Positions 27,229 through 36,800 of a stretch of 64,000 bases of DNA are shown piece by piece (the stretch's first letter is position 1; the number at the start of each line of letters is the position of its first letter). Source of the stretch: ZC4RG30 sp965652645 (GTDB taxonomy: Bacteria; Pseudomonadota; Gammaproteobacteria; Steroidobacterales; Steroidobacteraceae); the NCBI GenBank assembly GCA_965652645.1, contig CBFGXE010000008.1, forward strand, positions 1-64,000. The letters run 5' to 3'. The notes below the pieces were generated by a model. The model saw nothing but the letters and a program-made list of their open reading frames with translations. It made no database searches and was not told where the DNA came from. Made by a program: the position numbers and the translations under genes.

Positions 27229-27558
27229 TCAGGCCAGCTCCAGCGTGCACATCAGCGGATGCTGGTTGTCACGCGAATAACTCACCACCTGGGCCACCTT
27301 GGTCTCGGCGATCTCGTAGGTGAAGACCCCGCAGACCCCCTTGCCCTTGATGTGCACCTCGAGCATCACCCTGGTGGCATTCTCGCGGTCCATGCGGAAG
27401 AAGCGCTCCAGTACGTCCACGACGAATTCCATCGGCGTGTAGTCGTCATTGAGCAACACGACGCTGTACAGCGGCGGCTGCCGCACCTCGGGTGCGGCTT
27501 CCTCCACCAGTATGCTGGTGTGGCCTTGCTCCCCGGGCTGATCGTGTTCGGCGCTCAT
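27229..27558 (-). CDS. clpS: ClpS, N-degron adaptor for ClpAP
   Basis: This 109-residue adaptor has a flexible N-terminal arm of about 30 residues, then the N-degron pocket segment LLNDDYTPMEFVV and the conserved MLEVHIKGKGVCGVFTYEIAE. It binds N-terminal Leu, Phe, Tyr and Trp and hands substrates to ClpA. It is immediately upstream of clpA and divergent from gspC. Confidence 0.97.
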   Translation of the reverse strand: MSAEHDQPGEQGHTSILVEEAAPEVRQPPLYSVVLLNDDYTPMEFVVDVLERFFRMDRENATRVMLEVHIKGKGVCGVFTYEIAETKVAQVVSYSRDNQHPLMCTLELA

Positions 27559-27589
27559 GGCAGCTAACTGACGTTTAACAAACGATTGC

Positions 27590-27619
27590 TTGAGGGCGCA
27601 ATCGCCTGCACATCATAAT
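27590..27619 (+). promoter_or_regulatory. candidate promoter of gspC, giving an almost leaderless mRNA
   Basis: TTGAGG (27590-27595) and CATAAT (27614-27619) are 18 bases apart. The -10 ends nine bases before the gspC ATG at 27629, and no Shine-Dalgarno sequence lies between, so transcription would start at or just before the initiation codon. Confidence 0.4.
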
Positions 27620-27628
27620 ACTCCAGAC

Positions 27629-28615
27629 ATGGCCACCGTCGCCCAAACGCTGCGACCAGACGGCGAGCTGGCAAGCCAGTTGCTCGCCCGCCTGCCCGAC
27701 CTCGTGGCCTACACGCTGGTGCTGCTGATCGCCTTCCGCGCGGGCCTTCTGGTGGTCTCCCTGGTATCCGACACGGGTCCCGGGGATGACCTGGACCCCT
27801 TCCCGGTGGCCGCTCCGGTGCGCAATGTGGCCGACGTGCCCTCCATCCTGCGCGCCAACCTCTTCGGCCAGAGCCCGACCGCCGCGGGCAACGGGGTGCC
27901 CACCACCTCCCTGTCGCTGGTGCTCACCGGGGTGATTGCCTCCCCGGACGAGAAAAAGGGCCTGGCCATGATCGGCGCGGCCAACAACAGCATCGAGCTG
28001 AAGAGCGTCGGGGATTCCCTGCCGGGCGGCGCGCGACTGCACGCCGTGCACGTGGACCGGGTGCTGATCGACCGCGGCGGCAGCATCGAGGCCCTGCCCC
28101 TGCCCGAGATCTCCCGCGCGACGGCCTTTGCCCCGCCGCCCCCGGTGAACAACACGGCCGCCTCCATCGTGCGGGTGGAGCAGGCCATCCGCAGCAATCC
28201 GAACGTCATCGGCCAGGTCATGCACCGCACGCCCTTTTTCGAGGACGGCAAGCTGAAGGGCATCCGCGTGGAGCCTGGCACGAATGCCGCCGCCTTCGCG
28301 CGCCTGGGGCTGCGCAACCGCGACCTGGTCACCGCCATCAACGGCGTCACGCTCAACGACGAGGCGCGCAGCCGCGACATCTTCGATTCCCTGGCCACCT
28401 CCCCGGAGGCCCGGGTCACCGTGGAGCGCAACGGCGTGCCGCAGGAGCTGGTGCTCAACCTGGCGGAGATCGTCAACGAGGCCGAGCAGCTTGCCAATGC
28501 GCCCCCGACACCGGAACTGGCCGGACCACCCCCACCCGACTCGACCGGCGCATTCCCCGATGCGTCCAATCCACCGGGCCCACCCCCGGAACCCGACGCG
28601 GACAGCGCGAGGTAG
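27629..28615 (+). CDS. gspC: type II secretion system protein GspC
   Basis: This 328-residue inner-membrane protein links the inner-membrane platform to the secretin. A single membrane helix (about residues 27-50) is followed by the homology region (residues 70-150, SLVLTGVIASPDEKKGLAMIG), a PDZ-like domain (about residues 195-290, PGTNAAAFARLGLRNRDLVTAINGV) and a proline-rich tail of about 35 residues. The start at 27629 was chosen over an upstream alternative because it begins just before the membrane helix. It is followed by gspD after three bases. Confidence 0.92.
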   Translation: MATVAQTLRPDGELASQLLARLPDLVAYTLVLLIAFRAGLLVVSLVSDTGPGDDLDPFPVAAPVRNVADVPSILRANLFGQSPTAAGNGVPTTSLSLVLTGVIASPDEKKGLAMIGAANNSIELKSVGDSLPGGARLHAVHVDRVLIDRGGSIEALPLPEISRATAFAPPPPVNNTAASIVRVEQAIRSNPNVIGQVMHRTPFFEDGKLKGIRVEPGTNAAAFARLGLRNRDLVTAINGVTLNDEARSRDIFDSLATSPEARVTVERNGVPQELVLNLAEIVNEAEQLANAPPTPELAGPPPPDSTGAFPDASNPPGPPPEPDADSAR

Positions 28616-28618
28616 CCG

Positions 28619-30688
28619 ATGAAACTGAAACTGTTCCTTGCGGTGCTGATGTGCGCCGGAATCGCCGCGGCGCAGTCGCCGCCCGGCGCCGTGATCACCC
28701 CCAATTTCCAGAACACCGACATCGCGGTGGTGGCCAATGCCGTCACCGAGGCCACGGGGGTGACCTTCATCCTTGACCCCACGGCCACCACCCGCAAGAT
28801 CACCCTCGCGAACCGGCGGCCCATGTCCGGGCAGCAGTTCTACGACACCTTCCTGTCCATCCTGCAGACGCAGGGGTTCGTGGCGCTGCCGGCCGGCAAC
28901 CGCACCATGAAGATCGTGCAGGAGAACAATGCCCGCACCCAGCCCGGCACCGAGCTCACCACCGCCACGGGCCCGGACGAGATGGTGCACACCACCATCC
29001 CGGTGAAGAACATCAACGCGCAGCAGGTCGCCACCGTGCTCAACCAGTTTCGCTCCTCCTATGGAGTGATCCAGGCGGTGCCCGGCACCAACCAGATCAT
29101 CATCTCCGACCGTGCCGCCAACGTGCGGCGCATGCGGGACATCATCAGGAGCGTGGACCAGGAAAGCGGCGGCGAGATGGACGTGCTGCAGCTGCAATAC
29201 GCCACCGCGGCCGACGTGGTGCGCACGCTCCAGCAGCTCATCGGCACGCAGCAGCAGGCCAATGCCTCGGCGGGGACGGCGCCGCGCATCACCGCCGAGC
29301 CGCGCACCAACAGCGTGGTGGTGCTGGGAGAGCCCGCGCAGCGCCTGCAGATAGCCGCCTGGGTGAGCAGCCTCGACACGCCGCTGCCGCAGGGCGGCGG
29401 TGAACCCGAGGTGATCTACCTGAAATACGGCGATGCGGAGACGCTGGCGCCGCTGCTGAAGGAAATGGCCACCGGCATTGCGCAGACCGAGGCCGTGGCG
29501 GCAGCCGGCGGCGCACCGGCCGGAGGCGGCGCCGCCGCACCGGCGGTGTCGGTGTCCACCGGCGGCGCCGACCGCAGCACCACCATCCTTGCCGAGCCCA
29601 GCACCAATGCGCTGATCGTCACCGCGCCGCCGAAGATGATGCGCGAGCTCAAGGCCATCATCCCCCGGCTCGACATCCCGCGCCAGCAGGTATTCATCGA
29701 GGCCATCATCGCCGAGGTCAGCACCGACAAGGCCTCCGACCTGGGCGTGAACTGGGGCCTGTTCCGGGACGACGACGGCCAGATCATCCCCGGCGGCGGC
29801 TTCATCGCACCGGCCGGCGGGGCCAGCATCGTCGACCTCGGCGCCATTGCCGCCAATCCCTCCTCGCTGGTCTCCGGCAACGTGCCGGTGCCGCTGGGCG
29901 GAACCTTCGGCCTGGGCCGCCTCAACGAGGGTGGCGTGAGCTGGGCCGCGGTGATCCGCGCACTGCGCACCGACAGCGAAAGCAACGTGATCGCCGAACC
30001 GAAGCTGCTGGCGCTCGACAACGAAGAGTCGGTGTTCCAGGACGGCCAGACCGTGCCCTTCCTGGGCGGCCTCACCACCACCCTGGGCGGCGGCAACAAC
30101 AACGGGGGTGGTGGCGTCAGCAACTTCTTCTCTCCGACGCAGGACATCAACCGCGAGGACATCGGCACCAAGCTCACCATCACGCCGCAGATCAATGACG
30201 GCGGGGCGATGACGCTGGACATCCAGCTGGAAAGCTCCGAGCTCAGTGGCGCCACCGGCGACGGCGGCAGCCCCATCACCAACAAGCGCTCCTTCGACAC
30301 CAAGGTGCGCGTGGACGACGGCCAGACCATCGTTCTGGCCGGCATGATCCGCAACTTCGAGCGCAGGAGCGAGACACGCGTGCCCTTCCTCGGCCGCATC
30401 CCGCTGATCGGCGAGCTGTTCAAGGTGCGCGGCGGCCAGCGGCAGCAGAAGATGCTGATGGTGTTCATCCGCCCGCGCATCCTGTTCGACAGCCTGCAGG
30501 CGGACATCGAGACGCAGGGCAAGTACAACCAGCTCCGCGACCGGCAGATCGAGCAGGGGAGCAGGTTCGAACTGATCGAGCTGCTGCCCGGGGAAAGCTC
30601 GCCGGTGCTGCCGGAACTGGAACAGCCGGCCAACCCCATCCAGCAGCCCGCCCCCGCGGGCGGCGCCACGACCACGCCGGTGCCGTGA
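28619..30688 (+). CDS. gspD: type II secretion system secretin GspD
   Basis: This 689-residue protein forms the outer-membrane channel. It has a signal peptide (residues 1-19, ending AAAQS), an N0 domain (about 25-100), repeated N1-N3 domains (100-330; N3 has an Ala/Gly-rich insert around 285-310), and the secretin core, which begins near RQQVFIEAIIAEVS and ends with the family motif VPFLGRIPLIGELF. A Gly/Asn-rich loop follows VPFLGGLTTTL. A C-terminal Pro-rich tail of about 60 residues remains; no cognate pilotin is identified. The start is preceded by GAGGTAG. Confidence 0.95.
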   Translation: MKLKLFLAVLMCAGIAAAQSPPGAVITPNFQNTDIAVVANAVTEATGVTFILDPTATTRKITLANRRPMSGQQFYDTFLSILQTQGFVALPAGNRTMKIVQENNARTQPGTELTTATGPDEMVHTTIPVKNINAQQVATVLNQFRSSYGVIQAVPGTNQIIISDRAANVRRMRDIIRSVDQESGGEMDVLQLQYATAADVVRTLQQLIGTQQQANASAGTAPRITAEPRTNSVVVLGEPAQRLQIAAWVSSLDTPLPQGGGEPEVIYLKYGDAETLAPLLKEMATGIAQTEAVAAAGGAPAGGGAAAPAVSVSTGGADRSTTILAEPSTNALIVTAPPKMMRELKAIIPRLDIPRQQVFIEAIIAEVSTDKASDLGVNWGLFRDDDGQIIPGGGFIAPAGGASIVDLGAIAANPSSLVSGNVPVPLGGTFGLGRLNEGGVSWAAVIRALRTDSESNVIAEPKLLALDNEESVFQDGQTVPFLGGLTTTLGGGNNNGGGGVSNFFSPTQDINREDIGTKLTITPQINDGGAMTLDIQLESSELSGATGDGGSPITNKRSFDTKVRVDDGQTIVLAGMIRNFERRSETRVPFLGRIPLIGELFKVRGGQRQQKMLMVFIRPRILFDSLQADIETQGKYNQLRDRQIEQGSRFELIELLPGESSPVLPELEQPANPIQQPAPAGGATTTPVP

Positions 30689-32211
30689 ACGCCGAGGCAG
30701 GAGTGATCGCGCCCGCCGCGGCGGATGCCCCGGACCCCGCCGGCGCCTCGAACCTGCCCTTCGCCTTTGCGCGCCGCCACGGCATCGTGGTGCGCGAGCG
30801 CCTGCCCGATGCCGCGCTGTGCGCGGTGCGGCCCGACGCCAACCCGGCCGCCATCGGCGAGGCCCGGCGCGTGCTGCGCGTGCCGCTGAAGCTCGAGCGC
30901 GTCAGCGAGGAGGACTTCGACCAGCTGCTGCGCGTGGTCTACGAAGGCGGCGCCGGCTCGCTGGCCATGGCCGGCGGCGAGCTCACCGACAACGCCGACC
31001 TGGAGCACCTGGCGCAGGAACTGCCTGAAGAGGCCGACCTGCTCGAGAGCGACGACGAGGCGCCCATCATCCGCCTCATCAACGCCCTGCTCTCCCAGGC
31101 CATCCGCGACAACGCCTCGGACATCCACATCGAGACCTTCGAGAACCGCCTGGTGGTGCGCCTGCGCATCGACGGCGTGCTGCGCGAGGTGCTGCACACC
31201 AAGCGCGTGGTGGCGCCGCTGGTGGTGTCGCGCATCAAGGTGATGTCGAAGCTCGACATCGCCGAGAAGCGCCTGCCGCAGGACGGCCGCATCTCGCTGC
31301 GCATCGCCGGCCGTGCGGTGGACGTGCGCGTGTCCACCATTCCCGCCGGCCATGGCGAGCGCGTGGTGATGCGTATCCTGGACAAGCAGGCCGGGCGGCT
31401 GGATCTCACCAGCCTGGGCATGGACCCGCGCACCCAGGCGCAGATCGACGAGCTGATCCACAAGCCCCACGGCATCATCCTGGTCACCGGCCCCACCGGC
31501 TCGGGCAAGACCACCACGCTGTATGCGGCGCTGGAGCGGCTCAACGACAACAGCCGCAACATCATGACGGTCGAGGACCCGATCGAGTATTACATCGACG
31601 GCATCGGCCAGACGCAGGTGAACTCCAAGGTGGAGATGACCTTCGCCCGTGGCCTGCGCGCCATCCTGCGCCAGGACCCGGACGTGGTGATGGTGGGCGA
31701 GATCCGCGACCTGGAGACCGCGCAGATCGCCGTGCAGGCCTCCCTCACCGGCCACCTGGTGCTCTCCACCCTGCACACCAACACCGCCGTGGGAGCCATC
31801 ACGCGCCTGCGCGACATGGGCATCGAGCCCTTCCTGCTTTCATCCAGCCTCATCGGCGTGGTGGCGCAGCGCCTGGTGCGCGTGCTCAATCCCGCCACCC
31901 GCGTGCCGGTGGAACCTTCCGACTACGAGCGGCGCCTGCTGAACGTGCCGCCCGGCGCGCCCGCCCCCACCATCTGGCGGCCCGGCCAGGAAGCCGGCAA
32001 TGCCGCCGGCTACCGCGGCCGCATGGGCATCTACGAGCTGGTGCTGGTGGACGACCACCTGCGCACCATGATCCACGACGGCGCCGCCGAGCACGAGATG
32101 GAGCGCTATGCCCGCACGCTCACGCCCTCCATCCGCGATGACGGCCGCGCCAAGATCCTCTCCGGCGCCACCACCGTCGAGGAAGTGCTGCGCGTGACCC
32201 GCGAGGACTGA
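30685..32211 (+). CDS. gspE: type II secretion system ATPase GspE (no zinc-cysteine motif)
   Basis: This 508-residue assembly ATPase starts at a GTG overlapping the gspD stop (GTGA). An N-terminal domain is followed by the core, with Walker A GPTGSGKTTT near residue 267, Asp box, Walker B region DPDVVMVGEIRDLETA and His box STLHTNTA. Most GspE proteins have two CxxC pairs between the His box region and the C-terminal GYRGRMGIYEL block. Here that stretch (RVLNPATRVPVEP ... WRPGQEAGNAAGYRG) has no cysteine, so the zinc knuckle is absent. Secretion function is otherwise supported by the gsp context. Confidence 0.95.
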   Translation: MNAEAGVIAPAAADAPDPAGASNLPFAFARRHGIVVRERLPDAALCAVRPDANPAAIGEARRVLRVPLKLERVSEEDFDQLLRVVYEGGAGSLAMAGGELTDNADLEHLAQELPEEADLLESDDEAPIIRLINALLSQAIRDNASDIHIETFENRLVVRLRIDGVLREVLHTKRVVAPLVVSRIKVMSKLDIAEKRLPQDGRISLRIAGRAVDVRVSTIPAGHGERVVMRILDKQAGRLDLTSLGMDPRTQAQIDELIHKPHGIILVTGPTGSGKTTTLYAALERLNDNSRNIMTVEDPIEYYIDGIGQTQVNSKVEMTFARGLRAILRQDPDVVMVGEIRDLETAQIAVQASLTGHLVLSTLHTNTAVGAITRLRDMGIEPFLLSSSLIGVVAQRLVRVLNPATRVPVEPSDYERRLLNVPPGAPAPTIWRPGQEAGNAAGYRGRMGIYELVLVDDHLRTMIHDGAAEHEMERYARTLTPSIRDDGRAKILSGATTVEEVLRVTRED

Positions 32212-32218
32212 TCCGGCC

Positions 32219-33439
32219 GTGGGTGCCTTCGAATACACCGCGATCGACGCCAGCGGCAAGGAGCGTCGGGGCGTGATGGAGGGCGACACCGCCCGCCACG
32301 TGCGCAACCAGCTGCGCGAGCAGCGCCTGCTGCCGGTCACCGTCAGCGAGGTGCAGGAGAAGGAAACCCGGTCCGGCCGCAGCTTCTCCTTCAGCTTCGG
32401 CACTGGCGTGTCGGCCACCGACCTCTCGCTGCTCACGCGCCAGCTGGCCACGCTGGTGCGCGCCGGCCTGCCGCTGGAGGAAGCCCTGCTGGCCGTCTCG
32501 CAGCAGAGCGAGAAACCCCGCGTGCAGCGCATCCTCATCGGCGTGCGCGCCAAGGTGATGGAGGGCCATCCGCTGGCCACCGGCCTGGGCGAGTTCCCGC
32601 GCGTGTTCCCGGAGATCTTCCGCGCCACCGTGTCGGCCGGCGAGCAGGCCGGCCACCTCGATGAAGTGCTCGAACGCCTGGCCGACTACACCGAGAACCG
32701 CGAGGTGCTGCGCCAGAAGGTGGTGGGGGCCATGCTCTACCCCATCGTGCTCACGGTGCTGTGCTTCGGCATCGTGTCCATCCTGCTGGTGTTCGTGGTG
32801 CCCAAGGTCACCGAGGTGTTCGACAGCTACCGCGCGCAGCTGCCGTTCATCACGCGGGTGCTGATCTTCCTCAGCGACGTGTTCCGCGAATGGGGACTGT
32901 GGATCATCGTGGGACTGGGGCTCACCGGCTGGCTGGTGTCGCGGCAGCTGAAGAAGCCGGCGGTGCGGCTGAAGGTGGATCGCTTCCAGCTGAAACTGCC
33001 CATCTTCGGACGGGTGGTGCGCGGATTCAATACCGCCCGCTTCACCCGCACGCTCAGCATCCTCACCAGCAGCTCGGTGCCGGTGCTGGAGGCGCTGCGC
33101 ATCGCCGGCTCCGTGATCAACAACCTGCCCATGCGCGAGGCCGTGGCCACGGCCACCCTGAGGGTGCGCGAGGGGGCCCCGATCGGCCGCTCGCTGGCCG
33201 CGGGAAGGCTGTTCCCGCCCATGACCATCCACCTGATCTCCAGCGGGGAGTCCAGCGGCGAGCTCGATACCATGCTGGAACGGGCCGCCCAGAGCCAGGA
33301 ACGTGAGCTGGATGGCCTGCTGACGGCGCTGACGGGCCTCCTGGGCCCCCTGCTCATCATCCTGATGGGCGTGTTCGTGATTGGTATCGTTTTTGCGATG
33401 CTGTTGCCAATTTTCCAGATGAACAGCCTGATCCGCTGA
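32219..33439 (+). CDS. gspF: type II secretion system inner-membrane protein GspF
   Basis: This 406-residue platform protein has two homologous cytoplasmic domains (about residues 65-170 and 270-370) and three membrane helices near 175, 225 and 380. Family blocks are FEYTAIDASGKERRGVMEGDTA, LARQLATL-type sequence LLTRQLATLVRAGLPLEEAL and FNTARFTRTLSILTSSSVPVLEAL. The start is a GTG at 32219. The gsp genes stop here: no gspG-N follows in the window, so the pseudopilins must be encoded elsewhere. Confidence 0.95.
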   Translation: MGAFEYTAIDASGKERRGVMEGDTARHVRNQLREQRLLPVTVSEVQEKETRSGRSFSFSFGTGVSATDLSLLTRQLATLVRAGLPLEEALLAVSQQSEKPRVQRILIGVRAKVMEGHPLATGLGEFPRVFPEIFRATVSAGEQAGHLDEVLERLADYTENREVLRQKVVGAMLYPIVLTVLCFGIVSILLVFVVPKVTEVFDSYRAQLPFITRVLIFLSDVFREWGLWIIVGLGLTGWLVSRQLKKPAVRLKVDRFQLKLPIFGRVVRGFNTARFTRTLSILTSSSVPVLEALRIAGSVINNLPMREAVATATLRVREGAPIGRSLAAGRLFPPMTIHLISSGESSGELDTMLERAAQSQERELDGLLTALTGLLGPLLIILMGVFVIGIVFAMLLPIFQMNSLIR

Positions 33440-33506
33440 GGTATATATTCGCCTGACCGGTACGGGATTCACGGTTTTGGTTCTTCTTTCATGAGTGGTC
33501 ACTTTC

Positions 33507-33791
33507 ATGATCGAGAAACAGGAAGCGGAAGAATTCGACGAGGCGGATGACGACGACGCCCTCGAGGCAGACGGGGCCGAAGAAGAGGTCGACCTCGCGC
33601 GGCTGACACGCGACATGGACATCGCGCGCCGTCGCGGCGTGCGGCAGGGAGTGCCGGCGTGGCGCAAGCTGGAGCTGCTGGCCGAGCAGCGGCGCATCGC
33701 CGAGCTCACCTCCGACTTCGACGACTACGATCTCGAGGAGTCCAAGCCACCCCGCCCCACGCGCCTGCGCCTGGGCATGTCGCCGCGCTGA
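33507..33791 (+). CDS. PA3496-like small acidic protein
   Basis: This 94-residue soluble protein has an acidic first third and a central RRRGVRQGVPAWRKLELLAEQRRIAEL helix followed by SDFDDYDLE. The layout resembles small proteins of the PA3496 type, which are annotated as putative envelope-integrity proteins; function is unproven. ATG at 33507 is chosen; an in-frame GTG at 33495 is possible. It follows gspF by 67 bases and may be read from the same or its own promoter. Confidence 0.65.
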   Translation: MIEKQEAEEFDEADDDDALEADGAEEEVDLARLTRDMDIARRRGVRQGVPAWRKLELLAEQRRIAELTSDFDDYDLEESKPPRPTRLRLGMSPR

Positions 33792-33805
33792 GGCGCGAGC
33801 CCGCC

Positions 33806-33826
33806 CGGCGTGCCGGAGGCACGCCG
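33806..33826. terminator. GC hairpin between convergent genes
   Basis: A perfect 9-bp stem with a 3-base loop (CGGCGTGCC, GGA, GGCACGCCG) lies between the stop of the PA3496-like gene at 33791 and the stop of dnaE2 at 33841. There is no strong U-tract on either strand, but its place between convergent genes suggests a bidirectional terminator. Confidence 0.45.
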
Positions 33827-33840
33827 CGGCCTTGCCTGCC

Positions 33841-36800
33841 TCAGTGAAAGTCATGGCTCGGCACATGCAGCGCTCCCAGCAGCGCGCTGCGATCGATCAG
33901 CTCGCGCGCCACCACATGCGTCACCCCGCCATCCCCGCGCTGCACGGCGCCGCGCACTTCCAGCAGGCGTGCTCCCACCAGCGCCGCGTTGCGCCGCTCG
34001 GCCAGGCCCTTCCACACCACCACGTTCACGTGTCCTGACTCATCCTCCAGCGTCACGAAGGTGACCCCGCGCGAGGTCTGCGGACGCTGCCGCACCGTGA
34101 CCAGCCCGGCCACGCGCACCGGGGTGCCGTCGGCCGTCTCGTGCAGGTCACCGGCGGCGAGGATGTGCGCGGCGCCGAGCCTTCCGCGCAGCAGCGCCAG
34201 TGGATGGCGGCCCAGCGTGAATCCCAGCGCACGGTAGTCGGCGATGAGGTCCTCGGCCTCGGTGGGCGTGCGCAGCAGCGGCGTGGCCGGCTCGCGCACC
34301 GCATCCGGCGCCGTGGCCAGCGGCGGCAGATAGCCGGCCACCTGCCAGAAGGCCAGGTGCCGGTGGCCCTCCAGCCCGGCCAACGCGCCGGCGGCGGCCA
34401 GCGCCTCCATGTCATGGCGGGTGAGCCCGGCGCGCTCGCCCAGCTCGCGGCAGCTGGCGAAGGGACCCGTCCGGCGCGCCGCGGCCACGGCGACCTGGGC
34501 GGCGGCGGAGAGTCCGCGCACGCAGCGCAGGCCCAGGCGGATCGCCGGCGTGCCATCCACGTCCGCCTCCAGCGTGCAGTCGGCCTCGCTGCGGTCCACG
34601 TCCACCGGCAGCACGGTCACGCCATGCTGGCGGGCATCGCGCAGCAGCTGCGCCGGGCCATAGAACCCCATGGGCTGGCTGTTGAGGAGTGCGGCGGTGA
34701 ACGCGGCCGGGTGATGGCATTTGAGCCAGGCCGACACATAGGCCAGCAGCGCGAAGCTGGCCGCATGCGCCTCGGGAAAGCCGTAGTCGGAGAAACCGCG
34801 GATCTGCGCGATGATGGAACGCGCGAATTCCTCCTTGTAGCCACGTTCGCGCATGCCGACGAGCAGCTTCTGCTCGAAGCGGTCCACGCCGCCGCGGCGC
34901 TTCCACGCCGCCATCGCGCGCCGCAGCTGGTCGGCCTCGCCGGGCGTGAAACCGGCGGCCACCATGGCCAGCTGCATCACCTGCTCCTGGAAGATGGGCA
35001 CGCCCAGCGTGCGGCTGAGCACGTCCTTCACCGCCTCGCTGGGATAACTCACCTCCTCCCTCTTCGACCTGCGCCGCAGGTAGGGATGCACCATGTCGCC
35101 CTGGATGGGACCCGGTCGCACGATGGCCACCTCGATCACCAGGTCGTAGTAGTTGCGCGGCAGGAGGCGCGGCAGCATCGACATCTGCGCGCGCGACTCG
35201 ATCTGGAACACGCCGATGGTGTCGGCGCGACAGATCATCTCGTAGACCGCCGGATCATCCGGCTCCACGCTGCCCAGCGTGAGGCGCCTGCCGCCGAAGG
35301 ACTCGATGAGGCCGAAGCACTTGCGGATGGCGGTGAGCATGCCCAGGGCCAGCACGTCCACCTTCAGGAGCCTGAGGTCTTCCAGGTCGTCCTTGTCCCA
35401 CTGGATCACGGTGCGGTCGGGCATGGAGGCGTTCTCCACCGGCACCAGTTCCGACAGCGGCCCCTCGGAGATCACGAAACCGCCCACGTGCTGGGAGAGA
35501 TGGCGGGGGAAGTTCACCAGCTGCGTGGCCAGTGCGAGCAGTTGCCGCACGGCCGGGGATTCCACGTCGACGCCGTCCTCCTTCCAGGTGGAAGGATCCA
35601 GGTGGTAGCCGCGCCAGCCGCGCAGTGCACGCAGCAATGCGGCGGCAGTGGCCTCGTCGATGTCCAGCGCGCGGATCAGGTCGCGCACCGCGCTGCGCGG
35701 GCCATAGGTGATCACCGTGGCCGCCAGCGCCGCGCGCTCGCGGCCGTACTTGCCGTAGATGTACTGGATCACCTCCTCGCGCCGCTCGTGCTCGAAGTCC
35801 ACGTCGATGTCCGGCGGCTCATCACGCTCCTTGGACACGAAGCGCTCGAAAAGCATCTCCAGCTGCCCCGGCCGCACCGCCGTGATGCCGAGGCAGAAGC
35901 AGACGATGGAATTGGCCGCCGAGCCCCTTCCCTGGCAGAGGATTTGCTGTCCGCGCGCGAAGCAGACCACGTCGTGCACCGTGAGGAAGAAGGGCTCGTA
36001 GCGCAGCTCCCGGATGATGGCCAGCTCCTTCTCGAGCAGGCCGCGCTCCTTCGGCGGCATGCCATCGGGCCAGTGCTGCGCGGCCCCGCGCTCGGCCAGC
36101 TCGCGCAGCCAGGAGGTGGGCGTGTGTCCCCCGGGCACCAGCTCGTGCGGATACTGGTAGCGCAGCTCATCGAGCGAGAAACGGCACAGATCCGCCACGC
36201 GCACGGTCTCGGCCAGCAGCGCGGGTGGATGGAGGCGCGTGAGTTCCTCGCGCGATCGCAGGTGCCGCTCGCCATTGGGGAACAGGCGCCGGCCGGCCTG
36301 TCGCAGGGACACGCGATGACGGATGGCGGTGAGCGCATCCTGCAGCTCGCGGCGTGAGGTGTCGTGCATGTGCACGTCGCCGCAGGCCAGCAGGCGCAGG
36401 CCGAGGCGCGATGCCAGTGCTTCGGAGGCCTGCAGCAGCTGGGCGTCATGGCCGTTGCGCAGGATGGAAACGCCCAGCCACAGCGCGGCGGAATAGTGCC
36501 GCGCGAACCAGCGGCCCTGCTCCTCCGCCTGGTCCGCCGAGGCCAGCACCGACTCACCCGGGCGCCAGATGAACAGGCAATCGGGCCCTGCGGAGGCAGC
36601 CACCCCGTCCGTAATCAACGCCCCGCCCGCCGGCGCCTCGATGCACTCCAGCACATCTTCCCGCGCCAGCCGGTAAGTTCCCTTGCGCGCCGCGCGCCGG
36701 CCACGGGTGATGAGCCGGCAGATTCCCGCATAACCCCGCCGCGTCGCGGCCAGTGCCACGAACTTCAGCCCGCAGGCCAGCGTGAACTCGCTGCCCACGA

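Noticed and set aside
34141..36357. A 738-codon plus-strand frame over dnaE2
   Set aside because: Antisense artefact of a well-conserved DnaE2 coding sequence.
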